A DNA stretch of 64,000 nt from Szabonella alba (lineage in GTDB: Bacteria > Pseudomonadota > Alphaproteobacteria > Rhodobacterales > Rhodobacteraceae): NCBI RefSeq assembly GCF_016765775.1, contig NZ_JAESVN010000003.1, forward strand, positions 124,001 through 188,000. The letters are read 5' to 3'. Made by a program: the position numbers and the translations under genes. The stretch's first letter is position 1. The number at the start of each line of letters is the position of its first letter. The notes under the pieces are model-generated. The model did not search any database. It saw nothing but the letters and a program-made list of their open reading frames with translations, and was not told the DNA's origin. Shown here in pieces: positions 1-9,401 of the stretch.

Positions 1-1043
1 ATCGTCACCGAAGGCCCGCCCGAAAAGCTGACGCTTTCGATCACATCGGGGTAAAGCGTGCCCTGCGCCAGAAATTCCGCGCCTTCGATCTGGCTGGCGT
101 ATTTCTGGAACACGTCGATGAACAGCCGCCCGATGGTCTTGCGCTTCACCTCGGGGTCGGACACGCCTTCCAGCGCGCCAAGGAACAGCTCGCTCTCCTC
201 GGCATGGATCAGGCGGATATTGTAATTGTCGCGGAACATGGTCACGACTTCCTCGGCCTCGTTCAGCCGCAACAGCCCGTGATCCACGAAAACGCAGGTC
301 AGTTGATCGCCGATCGCCTCATGGATCAGGATGGCCGCAACCGAACTGTCCACGCCCCCCGACAGGCCGCAGATCACATGGCTGTCGCCGACCTGCGCGC
401 GGATCTTGGCAATCGCCTCCTCGCGGTAGGCGCCCATCGTCCAGTCGCCCTTGAACCCCGCAAGGCGCACGAAGTTTTCATACAGCTTCGCCCCCTTGGG
501 GGTGTGATGGACTTCCGGGTGGAACTGCACCGCATAGAATTGCCGGGCGGGATCGGCGGTGATGGCAAAGGGCGCATTGGGCGAAGTGCCATAGACCGAG
601 AACCCGGGCGCGATGTCCGACACATGGTCGCCATGGCTCATCCAGACCTGTTCGCGACCCTCGCCGAACCAGCCGTCCAGCAGCGGATGGCGTGCGTCGG
701 TCGGGGTGACGAAGGCGCGGCCGAATTCGGCGGTGCCATGGCCGCGCTGCACCTTGCCGCCAAGGCAATGCATCATCACCTGCTGGCCATAGCAGATGCC
801 AAGGATCGGCACGCCCATCTTGAAGGCCGATTGCGGCGGCATCGGCGCGCCTTCCGCAAAAACCGAGGCCGGACCACCCGAGAAGATCATCGCCCGAGGC
901 GCGAATTCCGCAAGGAAATCATCCGTCACGTTCTGATAGGGGTGGATTTCGCAATAGACGTTCAGTTCCCGCAGACGCCGCGCGATAAGCTGCGTGACTT
1001 GTGATCCGAAGTCGATGATGAGAAGGCGGTCATGCTGTGTCAT
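1..1043 (-). CDS. guaA: GMP synthase (glutamine-hydrolysing), C-terminus cut by window edge
   Basis: This enzyme converts XMP to GMP with ATP and glutamine, the last step of de novo guanine nucleotide synthesis, in the cytoplasm. About 347 of the usual ~520 codons are inside the window. The N-terminal glutamine amidotransferase domain begins with the family-typical [17 protein letters not shown], and its nucleophilic cysteine sits in GICYGQQ. The ATP-pyrophosphatase domain follows, including a conserved FVDHGLLR-type segment. The ATG at 1043-1041 gives the canonical N-terminus, so an upstream extension is not needed. The gene is transcribed divergently from the methyltransferase gene to its right. 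The coding frame appears intact as far as it can be read. The C-terminal dimerisation part lies outside the window. Confidence 0.95.
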   Translation of the reverse strand, partial: MTQHDRLLIIDFGSQVTQLIARRLRELNVYCEIHPYQNVTDDFLAEFAPRAMIFSGGPASVFAEGAPMPPQSAFKMGVPILGICYGQQVMMHCLGGKVQRGHGTAEFGRAFVTPTDARHPLLDGWFGEGREQVWMSHGDHVSDIAPGFSVYGTSPNAPFAITADPARQFYAVQFHPEVHHTPKGAKLYENFVRLAGFKGDWTMGAYREEAIAKIRAQVGDSHVICGLSGGVDSSVAAILIHEAIGDQLTCVFVDHGLLRLNEAEEVVTMFRDNYNIRLIHAEESELFLGALEGVSDPEVKRKTIGRLFIDVFQKYASQIEGAEFLAQGTLYPDVIESVSFSGGPSVT

Positions 1044-1257
1044 GGTCAGGCAATATTGCGCAGCGCGCGCGCGCGCAAGAGTGATCCGCGCGATGCGCGC
1101 GCCCGTCAGGGCAGGCATGTCGTTTTTGGGCAGCAAGCGGCGGAAACGACCGGAGCGGCGCAGCCGCAAAGAGGCATAAGGGCGGCAAACTGGCGGTCCC
1201 CACATTGAAGGGCCCCGAACCGGCGGCCCCGTGGCCGCGATGCAGGAGATTGAGGCG

Positions 1258-2799
1258 ATGAACGAAGTTGCAGGACGCAGGGCAAGGGGCGGCGGCGGGT
1301 CTGCGCGGCGCGCGGAACGGTCGGCGGTCAGTTTCGACGTCGCGAAATACATCCAGCGCAATATCCCGAATTTCGAGATCCTGAACGAGGAAGCACTGCA
1401 GATCATCGAGTACAACGCGGAAACCGTGCTGGAGGAGATCGGCGTGAATTTCGTCGAGAACCCGGCGGCGCTGGACCGCTGGCGCGCGGCCGGGGCCGAT
1501 GTACGGGGCGAACGGGTGCATATTCCGCGCGGTCTGGCCCGCAAGCTTTGCGCGACAGCGCCCGGCAGCTTCACCCAGCATGCCCGCAACCCCGCGCGCA
1601 GCGTCGAGGTCGGCGGACGCAATCTGGTACTGGCCCCGGTTTATGGCCCCCCCTTCGTGCGCGACCGCACCGGCGGGCGGCGCTATGCGACCATGGCGGA
1701 TTTCGAGAATTTCGTGAAGCTGGGCTATATGTCGAAATGGCTGCACCATTCCGGCGGCACTGTTTGCGAGCCGACCGATATTCCGGTGAACAAGCGCCAT
1801 CTGGACATGCTGCGCGCGCATATGGTGCTGTCGGACAAGCCCTTCATGGGGTCGGTCACCGAACCCGTCCGCGCGGCGGATTCGGTCGAGATGGCCAAGA
1901 TCCTGTTCGGGGCCGATTTCGTCGACCAGAACACGGTGATGACCAGCCTGATCAACATCAACAGCCCGCTGACATTTGATTCCGTGATGATGGGCGCGCT
2001 GGAGGTCTATGCACAGGCCAATCAGGCCGCGATCATCAGCCCCTTCATTGTCGGCGGGGCCATGGCGCCGGTGACGGTAGCAGGCACGCTGACGCAGGTT
2101 CTGGCCGAGGTTCTGGCCGGTGTCGCCTATAGCCAGTTGGTGCGCCCCGGCGCGCCGGTGATCTTCGGCGCTTTCGTGACCTCGATCGACATGAATTCCG
2201 GCGCGCCGACCTTCGGCACGCCCGAGGCCGCGCATATCACCTATGGCGCAGGGCAACTTGCCCGCCGTCTGGGGCTGCCTTACCGGTCGGGCGGGTCGTT
2301 CTGCGGCTCGAAACTGCCCGATGCGCAGGCGGCATACGAGACGGCGAACAGCCTGAACATGGCGCTGCTGGCGGGCGTGAACTTCATGCTGCATGCCTGC
2401 GGCTGGCTGGAAGGCGGGCTGGTCAGTTCCTATGAGAAATTCGTCATGGATGCCGACCAGCTGGGTACGCTGCACCATCTGGCGCAGGGCATCATGATGG
2501 ATGAGAACGGGCAGGGCATGGACGCGATCCGCGAGGTGGGGCCGGGTGGCCATTACCTTGGCTGCGCCCATACGCAGGCCAATTTCAAATCCGCTTTCTG
2601 GCGCTCGGAACTGCTGGATTACAAACCTTTCGAGACCTGGGATGAGGAAGGCGCCCGCGATACCGAAACGCTGGCGGCAAACCGGGTTACGAAACTGCTG
2701 GGCGACTATCAGGCCCCGACGCTGGATGAAGGGATCCGTGAGGCGATTGACGATTATGTCGCCCGCAAGAAGGCCGATATGCCCGACGCCTTCATTTGA
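1258..2799 (+). CDS. trimethylamine methyltransferase (MttB) family protein, non-pyrrolysine type
   Basis: The ~513-aa protein belongs to the MttB/COG5598 superfamily, whose members move methyl groups from quaternary or tertiary amines to a corrinoid protein. The late motif [16 protein letters not shown] and the [20 protein letters not shown] segment are typical of the family. The frame runs through without an internal TAG, so this is a non-pyrrolysine homologue, the kind common in Rhodobacterales and of mostly unproven substrate (glycine betaine or similar is possible). GTG 1231, ATG 1240 and ATG 1258 are all in frame. ATG 1258 is chosen because AGGAG lies about 10 bases upstream of it. No corrinoid protein or other methyl-transfer partner is adjacent. 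Confidence 0.85.
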   Translation: MNEVAGRRARGGGGSARRAERSAVSFDVAKYIQRNIPNFEILNEEALQIIEYNAETVLEEIGVNFVENPAALDRWRAAGADVRGERVHIPRGLARKLCATAPGSFTQHARNPARSVEVGGRNLVLAPVYGPPFVRDRTGGRRYATMADFENFVKLGYMSKWLHHSGGTVCEPTDIPVNKRHLDMLRAHMVLSDKPFMGSVTEPVRAADSVEMAKILFGADFVDQNTVMTSLININSPLTFDSVMMGALEVYAQANQAAIISPFIVGGAMAPVTVAGTLTQVLAEVLAGVAYSQLVRPGAPVIFGAFVTSIDMNSGAPTFGTPEAAHITYGAGQLARRLGLPYRSGGSFCGSKLPDAQAAYETANSLNMALLAGVNFMLHACGWLEGGLVSSYEKFVMDADQLGTLHHLAQGIMMDENGQGMDAIREVGPGGHYLGCAHTQANFKSAFWRSELLDYKPFETWDEEGARDTETLAANRVTKLLGDYQAPTLDEGIREAIDDYVARKKADMPDAFI

Positions 2800-2861
2800 A
2801 ACAGGTCAAGCCGAACCCGGCGGGCGTTTAGACCCGCACCGGGCAAGGGAAGATGACCCGT

Positions 2862-2883
2862 GGGGCGGCGCTTGCGCCGCCCC
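2862..2883 (+). terminator. GC-rich hairpin after the MttB-like gene
   Basis: A perfect 9-bp inverted repeat (GGGGCGGCG with CGCCGCCCC, 4-base loop) lies 60 bases after the stop codon. It stands between two convergent genes and could end transcription from both sides. There is no clear T-run, so Rho-independent function is an inference. Confidence 0.5.
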
Positions 2884-2891
2884 TTGCCGTA

Positions 2892-3182
2892 TCACGCCCC
2901 GGCGCGCTGTGACAGCAGGCGAAACTCGGCCATCAACGCGATCAGCAGATCGACATGCCGCGTCAGTGAATAGGCCGCATCGCCGCGCTGCCGGGTGGTC
3001 TCGATGCGCTCTTCCTCATCCAGAAGGCGGGCAAGGGCCGCCTCGGGCGCTGGCGGATGGACCGTGGCGATCAAGCGCCTGAGATCCCGTTCGCGCCGAT
3101 ATTCGGTCATGCCAAGACGGGCGGCGCGCACCAGAAGACGCGGACGGCTCAGGCGGGAAAGACATTTGCGGAAATCTTGCAT
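2892..3182 (-). CDS. small conserved Rhodobacterales protein (DUF6477-like)
   Basis: This 96-aa basic protein has no known function. It starts MQDFRKCLSRLSRPRLLVRA and is rich in arginine and leucine, with predicted helices and no membrane segment. The chosen ATG at 3182 is preceded by AAGGAG at ideal spacing. An in-frame upstream ATG would add 25 residues of unlikely sequence. It is transcribed divergently from a DNA-binding-type protein starting at 3382. I recall this pair as recurrent in Rhodobacteraceae under DUF6477 and DUF6456. That family assignment is from memory rather than from a search. Confidence 0.65.
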   Translation of the reverse strand: MQDFRKCLSRLSRPRLLVRAARLGMTEYRRERDLRRLIATVHPPAPEAALARLLDEEERIETTRQRGDAAYSLTRHVDLLIALMAEFRLLSQRAGA

Positions 3183-3381
3183 GGGCTTCTCCTTTTCGAA
3201 CCTGGATACTTTTGCGCAATTCAACCAAGCGTTGCGCATTTCCGGTTTGCGGCGCACGGAGCTTTCGCAGTTGTTTATGAATTAGAAACAATTATCGGCT
3301 CCAGCGGAAATTTTAACGAACGGGTAACCAATGCTCGGGAAGGTTGCATTTGGTCAAAATCGGAAAATCGAGCGGGCCGGA

Positions 3382-4545
3382 ATGAAACACAGCGAGTCAG
3401 CAAGGACAGACCCGACCGGAAAACTTCCGCTTCCTGCATGGCTGCCGGATGCGGCGCGGATTTACCTTCATCATACCGAAAGCGGGGTTTCGCTGCGGCA
3501 ATTGGCACTGCGCGAAGGGGTCCATGCCTCGACCGTGCTGCGTCAGGTGCGTCGCTATGAGACCCGGCGCGACGATCCGTTGGTGGATGAGGCGCTTGAC
3601 CGGCTGAGCCGTCTGCAGGGGTTTGCACCGCAACAGCCCAGCCGGAAGGATGTTCCCAGCATGACCGCCCCGATCCGTCCCAGCACTACGACGTCTGACG
3701 TTGCCGGCCCTGCCGGCGCCGCCAGCATTGATGAGGTCACGATCCTGAATGAAGGCCGGCGCATTCTGCGGCGTCTGGCCGAGGCTGGCACGGTACTGGC
3801 CTTCGCCCCGGACATGGAAAAGGCCGCCGTATTGCGCAGCCTGCCCGATGGGCAGTCCAGCCGGGTCGCGGTGGTGGACCGGGCCGTCGCGCAGGTCTTT
3901 GCCCTGCAGGAATGGATTTCCTGCACCAGACCGGGGCGGGTCTCGCTGTATCGTATCACGATGGCGGGGCGTGCGGCCCTGCGGCAGATGATCGACCGGC
4001 CGCATCACGCGCCGCCGGGCCTTGCCGAGGCCTCCGCCTCGTTCCGTCATCATACAGCCGGGGATTGCAGCGATCCCGACGAGGAAACCACCCGCCGCCC
4101 GCGTTATGCCTCGACTGAAAGCCCGGTCGTGGTTCTGGCACGGCGGCGCGACAAGGACGGGAAGCCCTTTCTGTCGGCGGATCTTGTGCAGGCGGCAGAA
4201 CGGCTGCGGGAGGATTTCGAACTTGCCCAGATCGGCCCGCGCGTCACCCAGAACTGGGAACGGTTCCTGACCGGAGGCGACAGGGGGGGCTTCCGCCCTG
4301 ATACGGGCGGTCCAACGGGTCCGCGCGATGCGCGGGAACGGGTTTCGGCGGCGCTGCGCGATCTGGGCCCGGGACTGGGCGACATGGTGCTGCGCTGCTG
4401 CTGTTTTCTGGAAGGGCTGGAGGCGGCGGAACAGCGTATGGGCTGGTCGGCGCGTTCGGGCAAGATCGTGCTGCGCATCGCGCTGCAACGCCTGCGCCGC
4501 CATTACGACGAGGCTTATGGCCGTCATGGCCCGATGATCGGCTGA
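3382..4545 (+). CDS. DUF6456-like protein with N-terminal helix-turn-helix
   Basis: The ~387-aa protein has a resolvase/Hin-like helix-turn-helix near residues 30-60 (SGVSLRQLALREGVHASTVL). A variable linker follows. The C-terminal ~170 residues contain LVQAAERLREDFELAQIGPR and end in a helical segment (GKIVLRIALQRLRRHYDEAYG). This layout matches the Rhodobacterales DUF6456 family, whose role is unknown; transcriptional regulation is a reasonable guess. The ATG at 3382 (MKHSESART) is preferred over an in-frame start at 3331. It is transcribed divergently from the small DUF6477-like gene, and the ~200-base gap between them probably holds both promoters. Confidence 0.7.
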   Translation: MKHSESARTDPTGKLPLPAWLPDAARIYLHHTESGVSLRQLALREGVHASTVLRQVRRYETRRDDPLVDEALDRLSRLQGFAPQQPSRKDVPSMTAPIRPSTTTSDVAGPAGAASIDEVTILNEGRRILRRLAEAGTVLAFAPDMEKAAVLRSLPDGQSSRVAVVDRAVAQVFALQEWISCTRPGRVSLYRITMAGRAALRQMIDRPHHAPPGLAEASASFRHHTAGDCSDPDEETTRRPRYASTESPVVVLARRRDKDGKPFLSADLVQAAERLREDFELAQIGPRVTQNWERFLTGGDRGGFRPDTGGPTGPRDARERVSAALRDLGPGLGDMVLRCCCFLEGLEAAEQRMGWSARSGKIVLRIALQRLRRHYDEAYGRHGPMIG

Positions 4546-4668
4546 AAACCCGATGATCGGCTGAAAAGCGGTCTCGGACGGGTTCGATGAACTGCGACGG
4601 GCCGGAGGTTTTCCCCCGGCCCGCTGCGTCTTCGGCCCCTGGGCCGTCAATCCCCGGGGCTTCACTCC

Positions 4669-5361
4669 TCAGACATGGGCGCTGCGTGTGATCCGCAGCC
4701 CGTGCAGCAATCCGGCCAGCGCCGCCCCGGCCAACGGTGCCGCGATGAAGACCCACAGATCCGCCAGCGCCTTGCCGCCCACAAACAGCGCAGGCCCGAA
4801 GGACCGCGCCGGATTGACCGACACCCCGGTGACATTTATCCCGACCAGATGGATCGCGGCCAGCGTCAGACCGATGGCCAGCCCGGCAAAGCCTGCAGGC
4901 GCATCCGATTGCGTGGCCCCCAGAATCACCGTGACAAACAGAAAGGTCGCGACGAATTCAAAGACCAGCGCCGAGCCCAGCCCGTATTCCCCCAGATAGC
5001 CGGGGCCATAGCCGTTCTGCCCCAGCCCGTTGACTGCAAGGCTGTAATCGGCCTTGCCCGAGGCGATCATAAGGATCACCGCCGATGCGGCCACCGCACC
5101 CGCGACCTGTGCTGCAACATAGGGCAGCATTTCCGACGCGCTCATCCGTCCCGAGAGGACGAACCCCAGCGTGACCGCCGGGTTCAGATGCGCGCCCGAG
5201 ACTGCGCCCAGACCATAGGCCGCCGCCACAATCGACAGACCAAAGGCCATGGCGATGCCGTGCATACCGATGAATTCGCCCATCAGCACCGCAGCGCCGC
5301 ACCCGAAAAACACAAGGATGAAGGTTCCCAGTGCTTCTGCAATCATTTTCCGTGACATCAT
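4669..5361 (-). CDS. aqpZ: aquaporin Z family water channel
   Basis: This ~230-aa inner-membrane major intrinsic protein conducts water. Both signature NPA half-helices are present (HLNPAVTLG near residue 65 and VNPARSFGPAL near residue 185), separated by six hydrophobic segments. The N-terminus MMSRKMIAEALGTFILVFFG is typical of AqpZ. The arginine after the second NPA and the compact loops favour a water-selective AqpZ over a glycerol facilitator. Either of two adjacent ATGs (5361 or 5358) could be the start; AGGAT lies just upstream. The gene is convergent with the DUF6456-like gene and divergent from lipA. Confidence 0.93.
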   Translation of the reverse strand: MMSRKMIAEALGTFILVFFGCGAAVLMGEFIGMHGIAMAFGLSIVAAAYGLGAVSGAHLNPAVTLGFVLSGRMSASEMLPYVAAQVAGAVAASAVILMIASGKADYSLAVNGLGQNGYGPGYLGEYGLGSALVFEFVATFLFVTVILGATQSDAPAGFAGLAIGLTLAAIHLVGINVTGVSVNPARSFGPALFVGGKALADLWVFIAAPLAGAALAGLLHGLRITRSAHV

Positions 5362-5482
5362 TTCTATCCTGATACTCGTGACTTGACCAACGGGCAGGGC
5401 AGCCATTCGCTGCCAGCAGGTTGTCTCTGCCCGGATTTGGGCTTATTCCTTGTTGGCAGGCCTGCACAGGGGGGAAATTCAG

Positions 5483-6433
5483 GTGCGCGACCTTAAAATG
5501 CCGGATCAGCGCCACCCCGAGAAGGCGCATCGTCCCGACAATGCCCAGCCGAAGAAGCCGGACTGGATCCGCGTCAAGGCCCCGACCAGCGCGGGGTACA
5601 AGCAGACCCGCGACATTATCCGCGAACAGAAGCTGGTCACCGTCTGCGAAGAGGCAGGCTGCCCCAATGTCGGCGAATGCTGGAGCCAGGGCCACGCCAC
5701 CATGATGATCATGGGCGAGATCTGCACGCGCGGCTGCACCTTCTGCAATGTGGCCACAGGGCGTCCGCAGGCGCTTGATGCGTTTGAGCCGGGGCGCGTT
5801 GCCCATGCGGTGCAGCAGCTTGGCCTGAACCATGTCGTGGTGACATCGGTGGACCGCGACGATCTTGAGGATGGCGGGGCCGAACATTTCGCCCAGACCA
5901 TCCGCGCGATCCGTCACCGTTCGCCGGGCACGACCATCGAGATCCTGACGCCGGATTTCCTGAAATGCGCGCCGTCGGTGCTGGAGAAGGTGGTTGAGGC
6001 GCGGCCCGATGTGTTCAACCACAATCTGGAAACCGTGCCGGGGCTTTACCCCGAGGTGCGCCCAGGCGCGCGCTATTTCCACAGTCTGCGGCTGTTGCAG
6101 CGGGTCAAGGAACTGGACCCGACGATGTTCACCAAATCGGGCATCATGGTGGGTCTGGGCGAAGAGCCGCAGGCTGTGCGGCAGGTGATGGATGACATGC
6201 GCGCCGCCGATGTCGATTTCCTGACCATCGGGCAATATCTGCAGCCGACCCCCAAACACCATATTGTCGCGCGTTTCGTGACACCCGAGGAATTCGCGGC
6301 CTATGAAAAATCGGCCTGGGGCAAGGGCTTTCTGATGGTCTCGGCCACGCCGCTGACACGGTCCTCCTATCACGCCGGAGAGGATTTCGCCCGGCTGCGC
6401 GACACCCGTCTGGCCCGGCTGGGCAAGGCCTGA
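5483..6433 (+). CDS. lipA: lipoyl synthase
   Basis: LipA is a radical SAM enzyme that inserts two sulfur atoms into protein-bound octanoyl groups to make lipoate for pyruvate and 2-oxoglutarate dehydrogenases. Both iron-sulfur motifs are visible: the auxiliary cluster cysteines in [12 protein letters not shown] and the radical [12 protein letters not shown]. The predicted length of 316 aa is normal. I chose the GTG at 5483 because it gives the conserved start [18 protein letters not shown] and has a purine-rich AGGGGGGAAA upstream. An in-frame start at 5450 adds 11 atypical residues. Confidence 0.95.
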   Translation: MRDLKMPDQRHPEKAHRPDNAQPKKPDWIRVKAPTSAGYKQTRDIIREQKLVTVCEEAGCPNVGECWSQGHATMMIMGEICTRGCTFCNVATGRPQALDAFEPGRVAHAVQQLGLNHVVVTSVDRDDLEDGGAEHFAQTIRAIRHRSPGTTIEILTPDFLKCAPSVLEKVVEARPDVFNHNLETVPGLYPEVRPGARYFHSLRLLQRVKELDPTMFTKSGIMVGLGEEPQAVRQVMDDMRAADVDFLTIGQYLQPTPKHHIVARFVTPEEFAAYEKSAWGKGFLMVSATPLTRSSYHAGEDFARLRDTRLARLGKA

Positions 6434-6519
6434 ACCGACCGGTGATCATGGCCGACTGACCCTGCCGGGCCAATTTTTGACCGGCGGGTATGACTGGCCG
6501 GGCAGCAGGGCAGGGGCCG

Positions 6520-7407
6520 TCACTCGATGGCGGGCACTTTCTTCAGATAGGCCGCGATGGCCGTGCGATCCTCGCCGGTCAGCCGCGCCATATTCTCGAC
6601 CACATGGGCCATATGGCCGCCCGCACTGTCAAATTCGGGGGTGAAGCCCGAGAACAGATAGGCCGCGATTTCTTCCTCGGTCCATGTCAGCGCGCCGGGG
6701 GTGATGTTGGGACTGCGGCCCCGCCCATCGGGGTTCGGCGCGCCCGCCAGCCAGCGCGACCGGTCCAGCCCGCCAAGCGCGTTGCGCGGCGTATGGCATT
6801 CGCCACAATGGGCCAGCGCCTCGACCAGATGGCGACCGCGCGTCTCGGCCTCGGTCAGATCGCCGCCGATCACCCAGTCACGCGATTCGAACAGCAGCTT
6901 CCAGCCACCCAGACTGCGGCGGATAGTGAAGGGAAAGCCCACCTCATGCGGCTGACTGGGGGTCGCATCCGGGGGCAGGGTCTGCAGATAGAGGTGCAGA
7001 TCGGCAATTTCCTGAAGGCTGGCCTTGTTATAGGCATTCCACGGAAAGGCCGGATAGTAATGGCTGCCCCCGGGGCTGAGGCCGCGCTGCACCGCCGAGG
7101 TGAATTCGGCCAGCGTCCAGCCTGCTATCCCTTCGGGCGAAGGGGAGATATTGGGGGCGATGAAGGTGCCGAAATCGGACGCAAAACGCATCCCGCCCGC
7201 CAGCACAAGCTGATCCTCCGCATCGGCGCCGGGGGCCATATGGCAGGAGGCGCAGCCCGCCGCCCAGAACACGGTCTCACCGCGCGCGGCATCCCCCGTG
7301 ATCCCGGCAACGGCATCATCAGGGATGGGGTCCGGGGCGGTCAGGATCCATCCTGCACCGCCCCCCAGAACGGCCAGCAGGGCAAGAAGACTGAGGGCGC
7401 GGCGCAT
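6520..7407 (-). CDS. dihaem c-type cytochrome, exported
   Basis: This ~295-aa periplasmic or membrane-anchored electron carrier begins with a signal/anchor segment (MRRALSLLALLAVLGGGAG). Two CxxCH haem c sites are visible, CASCH near residue 60 and CGECH near residue 195, so it contains two cytochrome c domains. The arrangement resembles the c-type subunits that accept electrons from alcohol or sugar dehydrogenases, but no dehydrogenase gene is adjacent, so the partner is unknown. The ATG at 7407 follows AAGGA and gives a proper signal peptide. Upstream in-frame starts would place charged residues before it. Confidence 0.88.
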   Translation of the reverse strand: MRRALSLLALLAVLGGGAGWILTAPDPIPDDAVAGITGDAARGETVFWAAGCASCHMAPGADAEDQLVLAGGMRFASDFGTFIAPNISPSPEGIAGWTLAEFTSAVQRGLSPGGSHYYPAFPWNAYNKASLQEIADLHLYLQTLPPDATPSQPHEVGFPFTIRRSLGGWKLLFESRDWVIGGDLTEAETRGRHLVEALAHCGECHTPRNALGGLDRSRWLAGAPNPDGRGRSPNITPGALTWTEEEIAAYLFSGFTPEFDSAGGHMAHVVENMARLTGEDRTAIAAYLKKVPAIE

Positions 7408-7529
7408 GGGCAGGGTCCTTTCGGGGGCAATTCCCGTCGATCTTGCGCGCAAAGGGCAGGGCGGGCAAGCGGGGGCAGGTGGCGTTCACGCAGGTTTTGG
7501 CACGCAGGTTTTGGGAAAGGGCACGCGCG

Positions 7530-7718
7530 TCAGATCCTTGGCACGCGGTTCGCCCGCCCGCCACCCTCCAGCGTCAGCCATTCGGGCCAGCCGATGAAAT
7601 ATTCCACCGCGACCAGCAGCAGGCACAGCGCGATCACCCCCAGCACCAGTTTCACCCGGGCAGGTGAGGGCGGGTTGCGCACCCAGCGGGCCATGCGCAG
7701 GAACCAGATGTAATTCAT
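7530..7718 (-). CDS. small single-pass membrane protein coupled to mug
   Basis: This 62-aa protein has one clear membrane segment (VKLVLGVIALCLLLVAVEYFIG). Its ATG overlaps the stop codon of the upstream glycosylase gene as ATGA, a 4-bp overlap that suggests translational coupling and explains the lack of a good separate ribosome binding site. The N-terminus MNYIWFLRMARWVRNPPS carries positive charges, so that end is probably cytoplasmic. The function is unknown. It is the last gene of the hpt-mug-orf unit. Confidence 0.65.
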   Translation of the reverse strand: MNYIWFLRMARWVRNPPSPARVKLVLGVIALCLLLVAVEYFIGWPEWLTLEGGGRANRVPRI

Positions 7719-8257
7719 GATATGGCCCCACGCGGTGATGCCTTCCGGTGATCTGCCAGATCCTGCCCCAGATCCTGCCCCAGATCCTGCCCCAGATCCT
7801 GCCACGGTGCGATGCGGAACGTGCCCCGCGCCGCCCCCGAGGGCGAGGGCAGCGCCCAGATGGCCAGACCCGGATATTCCGGCGCCTTGAGGCGTCCCGC
7901 CGCAACCCGGCGGCCAAGGGCGATCCGCGCGGCGGTCAGGCTGGTGAAGGCCAGCCGCCGGGGTGCAAGCGTGACGATCAGCGTGGCCAGACGGTCGGGG
8001 GCATAGGATCCGGACGGAATATCGCGATCCATGCCTGAAACATCCTTGGCCAGATCCGTCAGTCCCAGCCCCAGACCGGGCAGAAGATGGTCCTCCTCAG
8101 GCCTAATCCTGCGCGGGGTGATCCCGGTTTCGGCCAAGAGCGACCAGAAGCGGTTGCCCGGCCCGGCATAGTAATGCCCCCGCGCCGCCGACACGTGCCC
8201 TGCCGCCGTGCCGCAGAACAGGCAGTCCAGATCCGGCGCTGTGAGATCCGGCAGCAT
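7715..8257 (-). CDS. mug: G/U mismatch-specific uracil-DNA glycosylase (Mug family)
   Basis: This ~180-aa repair enzyme removes uracil or ethenocytosine opposite guanine. It matches the Mug/TDG fold through LDCLFCGTAAG at the N-terminus, the HYYAGPGNRFW motif and the later SYAPDRLA and WALPSPSGAA segments. The serine-rich late motif is where the family binds the mismatch. Its start codon overlaps the hpt stop by one base, so the two are co-translated. Near the C-terminus a perfect 12-bp repeat (four copies) encodes consecutive QDLG units, an expansion outside the catalytic core. The last ~15 residues after the repeat look non-conserved. Confidence 0.85.
   Translation of the reverse strand: MLPDLTAPDLDCLFCGTAAGHVSAARGHYYAGPGNRFWSLLAETGITPRRIRPEEDHLLPGLGLGLTDLAKDVSGMDRDIPSGSYAPDRLATLIVTLAPRRLAFTSLTAARIALGRRVAAGRLKAPEYPGLAIWALPSPSGAARGTFRIAPWQDLGQDLGQDLGQDLADHRKASPRGAIS
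7756..7803. repeat. 12-bp tandem repeat, four perfect copies, inside mug
   Basis: CCAGATCCTGCC occurs four times without a mismatch. On the coding (minus) strand each copy adds four residues (a QDLG unit), so changes in copy number keep the frame. It lies in the C-terminal tail of the glycosylase and upstream of the coupled small membrane gene. Confidence 0.95.
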
Positions 8258-8799
8258 CAGCCGCTTTCGGTGAACCGCACCTTGCCGATATGCGGCAGGT
8301 TGCGGTTGCGCTGCGCGAAGTCGATGCCATACCCCACGACAAATTCATCGGGGATCTCGAACCCGGTCCAGTCGGCCCGGATATCGACCTCGCGCCGGCT
8401 GGGCTTGTCCAGCAGCGCGCAGACCTTCAGCCGCGCCGGTTCGCGCGCCTGAAGAACGTGCAGAACATGGCTGAGCGTGAAGCCCGTATCGACTATATCC
8501 TCAACCACCAGCACATCGCGGCCCGCGATTTCCCCGCGCAGATCCTTCAGGATCCGCACCTCCCGGCTGGAATGCAGCGCATCGCCATAGGATGACGCCT
8601 CCAGAAAATCGACCTCCACCGGCAGGTCAATCTCGCGCACCAGATCGGCGATGAAGACGAAGGAGCCGCGCAAAAGCCCCACCACCACCAGTTTGTCGGT
8701 GCCTTTGAAATGCGTCGTGATTTCACGCGCCAGCACCTCGACCCGGGCGGCAATCGCCTTGGCCGAGATCATCTGGTCTATGACATAGGGTCGCATCAT
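8257..8799 (-). CDS. hpt: hypoxanthine phosphoribosyltransferase
   Basis: Hpt salvages hypoxanthine (and guanine) to the nucleotide using PRPP in the cytoplasm. The 180-aa protein has the PRPP-binding motif [11 protein letters not shown] near residue 100, the flexible-loop/substrate segment [10 protein letters not shown], and the base-binding [19 protein letters not shown] near the C-terminus. Length is normal. Two adjacent ATGs (8799 and 8796) share an AAGGGA upstream. It is the first gene of a minus-strand unit with mug and a small membrane protein, linked by one-base and four-base overlaps. Confidence 0.95.
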   Translation of the reverse strand: MMRPYVIDQMISAKAIAARVEVLAREITTHFKGTDKLVVVGLLRGSFVFIADLVREIDLPVEVDFLEASSYGDALHSSREVRILKDLRGEIAGRDVLVVEDIVDTGFTLSHVLHVLQAREPARLKVCALLDKPSRREVDIRADWTGFEIPDEFVVGYGIDFAQRNRNLPHIGKVRFTESG

Positions 8800-8927
8800 G
8801 CAGTCCGTCCCTTGATTTCCGCCCCTTGATTTCAGCGGCAGCTTTACCCATTACCGGGGGCCAAGTCACGCCAAACTCTGCCCCCGAAGGCGCAGATCCG
8901 GCCCAAGGACAGGATTGCCCCGAACCG

Positions 8928-9386
8928 ATGCCGACCCATTCCGAGACGCGAAACCTGCCCTATAGTGCCGTGCAGATGTATGAGCTTGTTGCGGATGTGG
9001 AGGCCTATCCGAAATTCCTGCCCTGGACCTCGGCGGCGCGGATCCGCTCGCGCGAGCAGCAGCCCGACGGGACCGAGAAGATGGAGGCAGATCTGGTGAT
9101 TTCCTTCAAGGTGTTCCGCGAAAGGTTCGGCAGCCGCGTCACGCTGTGGCCCGGAAAGGACCGGATCGATACCGAATATCTTGAGGGTCCATTCCGCCAT
9201 ATGCGCGCGACATGGCGTTTTGCCGACCGGGACGAGGGCGGCTGCGAAGTGCGATTCGATGTGGATTTCGAGTTCCGCAACGCCATCCTGCGGGGGATCA
9301 TCGGCGTTGTCTTCAACGAGGCGATGCAGCGCATCGTGCGCGCCTTCGAGGCGCGGGCAAAGGCGCTTTACGGTCAGGCGGCCTGA
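8928..9386 (+). CDS. COQ10/RatA-type START-domain protein (SRPBCC superfamily)
   Basis: This 152-aa protein begins MPTHSETRNLPYSAVQMYEL and contains the family-typical VEAYPKFLPWTSAARI and FEFRNAILRGIIGVVFNEAM segments. The superfamily forms a helix-grip fold with a hydrophobic pocket. Mitochondrial and alphaproteobacterial members (COQ10) bind ubiquinone and support its synthesis or delivery. The E. coli relative RatA was described as a ribosome association toxin. In this lineage a ubiquinone role is more likely. No antitoxin partner is seen. The ATG at 8928 gives the conserved start; an in-frame upstream start would add 34 unconserved residues. It is convergent with cinA. Confidence 0.85.
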   Translation: MPTHSETRNLPYSAVQMYELVADVEAYPKFLPWTSAARIRSREQQPDGTEKMEADLVISFKVFRERFGSRVTLWPGKDRIDTEYLEGPFRHMRATWRFADRDEGGCEVRFDVDFEFRNAILRGIIGVVFNEAMQRIVRAFEARAKALYGQAA

Positions 9387-9401
9387 AGTTTCATCTCAAC
9401 G

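Noticed and set aside
1059-1110. Alternating GC-rich stretch upstream of guaA, possible Z-DNA or regulatory element
   Set aside because: Short GC alternation is common in a genome this GC-rich, and nothing else supports a function.
1030-2571. Long minus-strand open frame (over 500 codons) opposite the MttB-like gene
   Set aside because: It is the antisense shadow of a real gene in high-GC DNA, rich in His/Arg/Gln with no family motif. The same applies to the many long antisense frames elsewhere, such as opposite lipA, hflX, the acylase and pepN.
8928-9386. Calling the COQ10/RatA protein half of a toxin-antitoxin system
   Set aside because: No antitoxin-like (RnfH) gene lies beside it. The toxin name comes from the E. 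coli relative, and a ubiquinone-binding role is more likely in this lineage.
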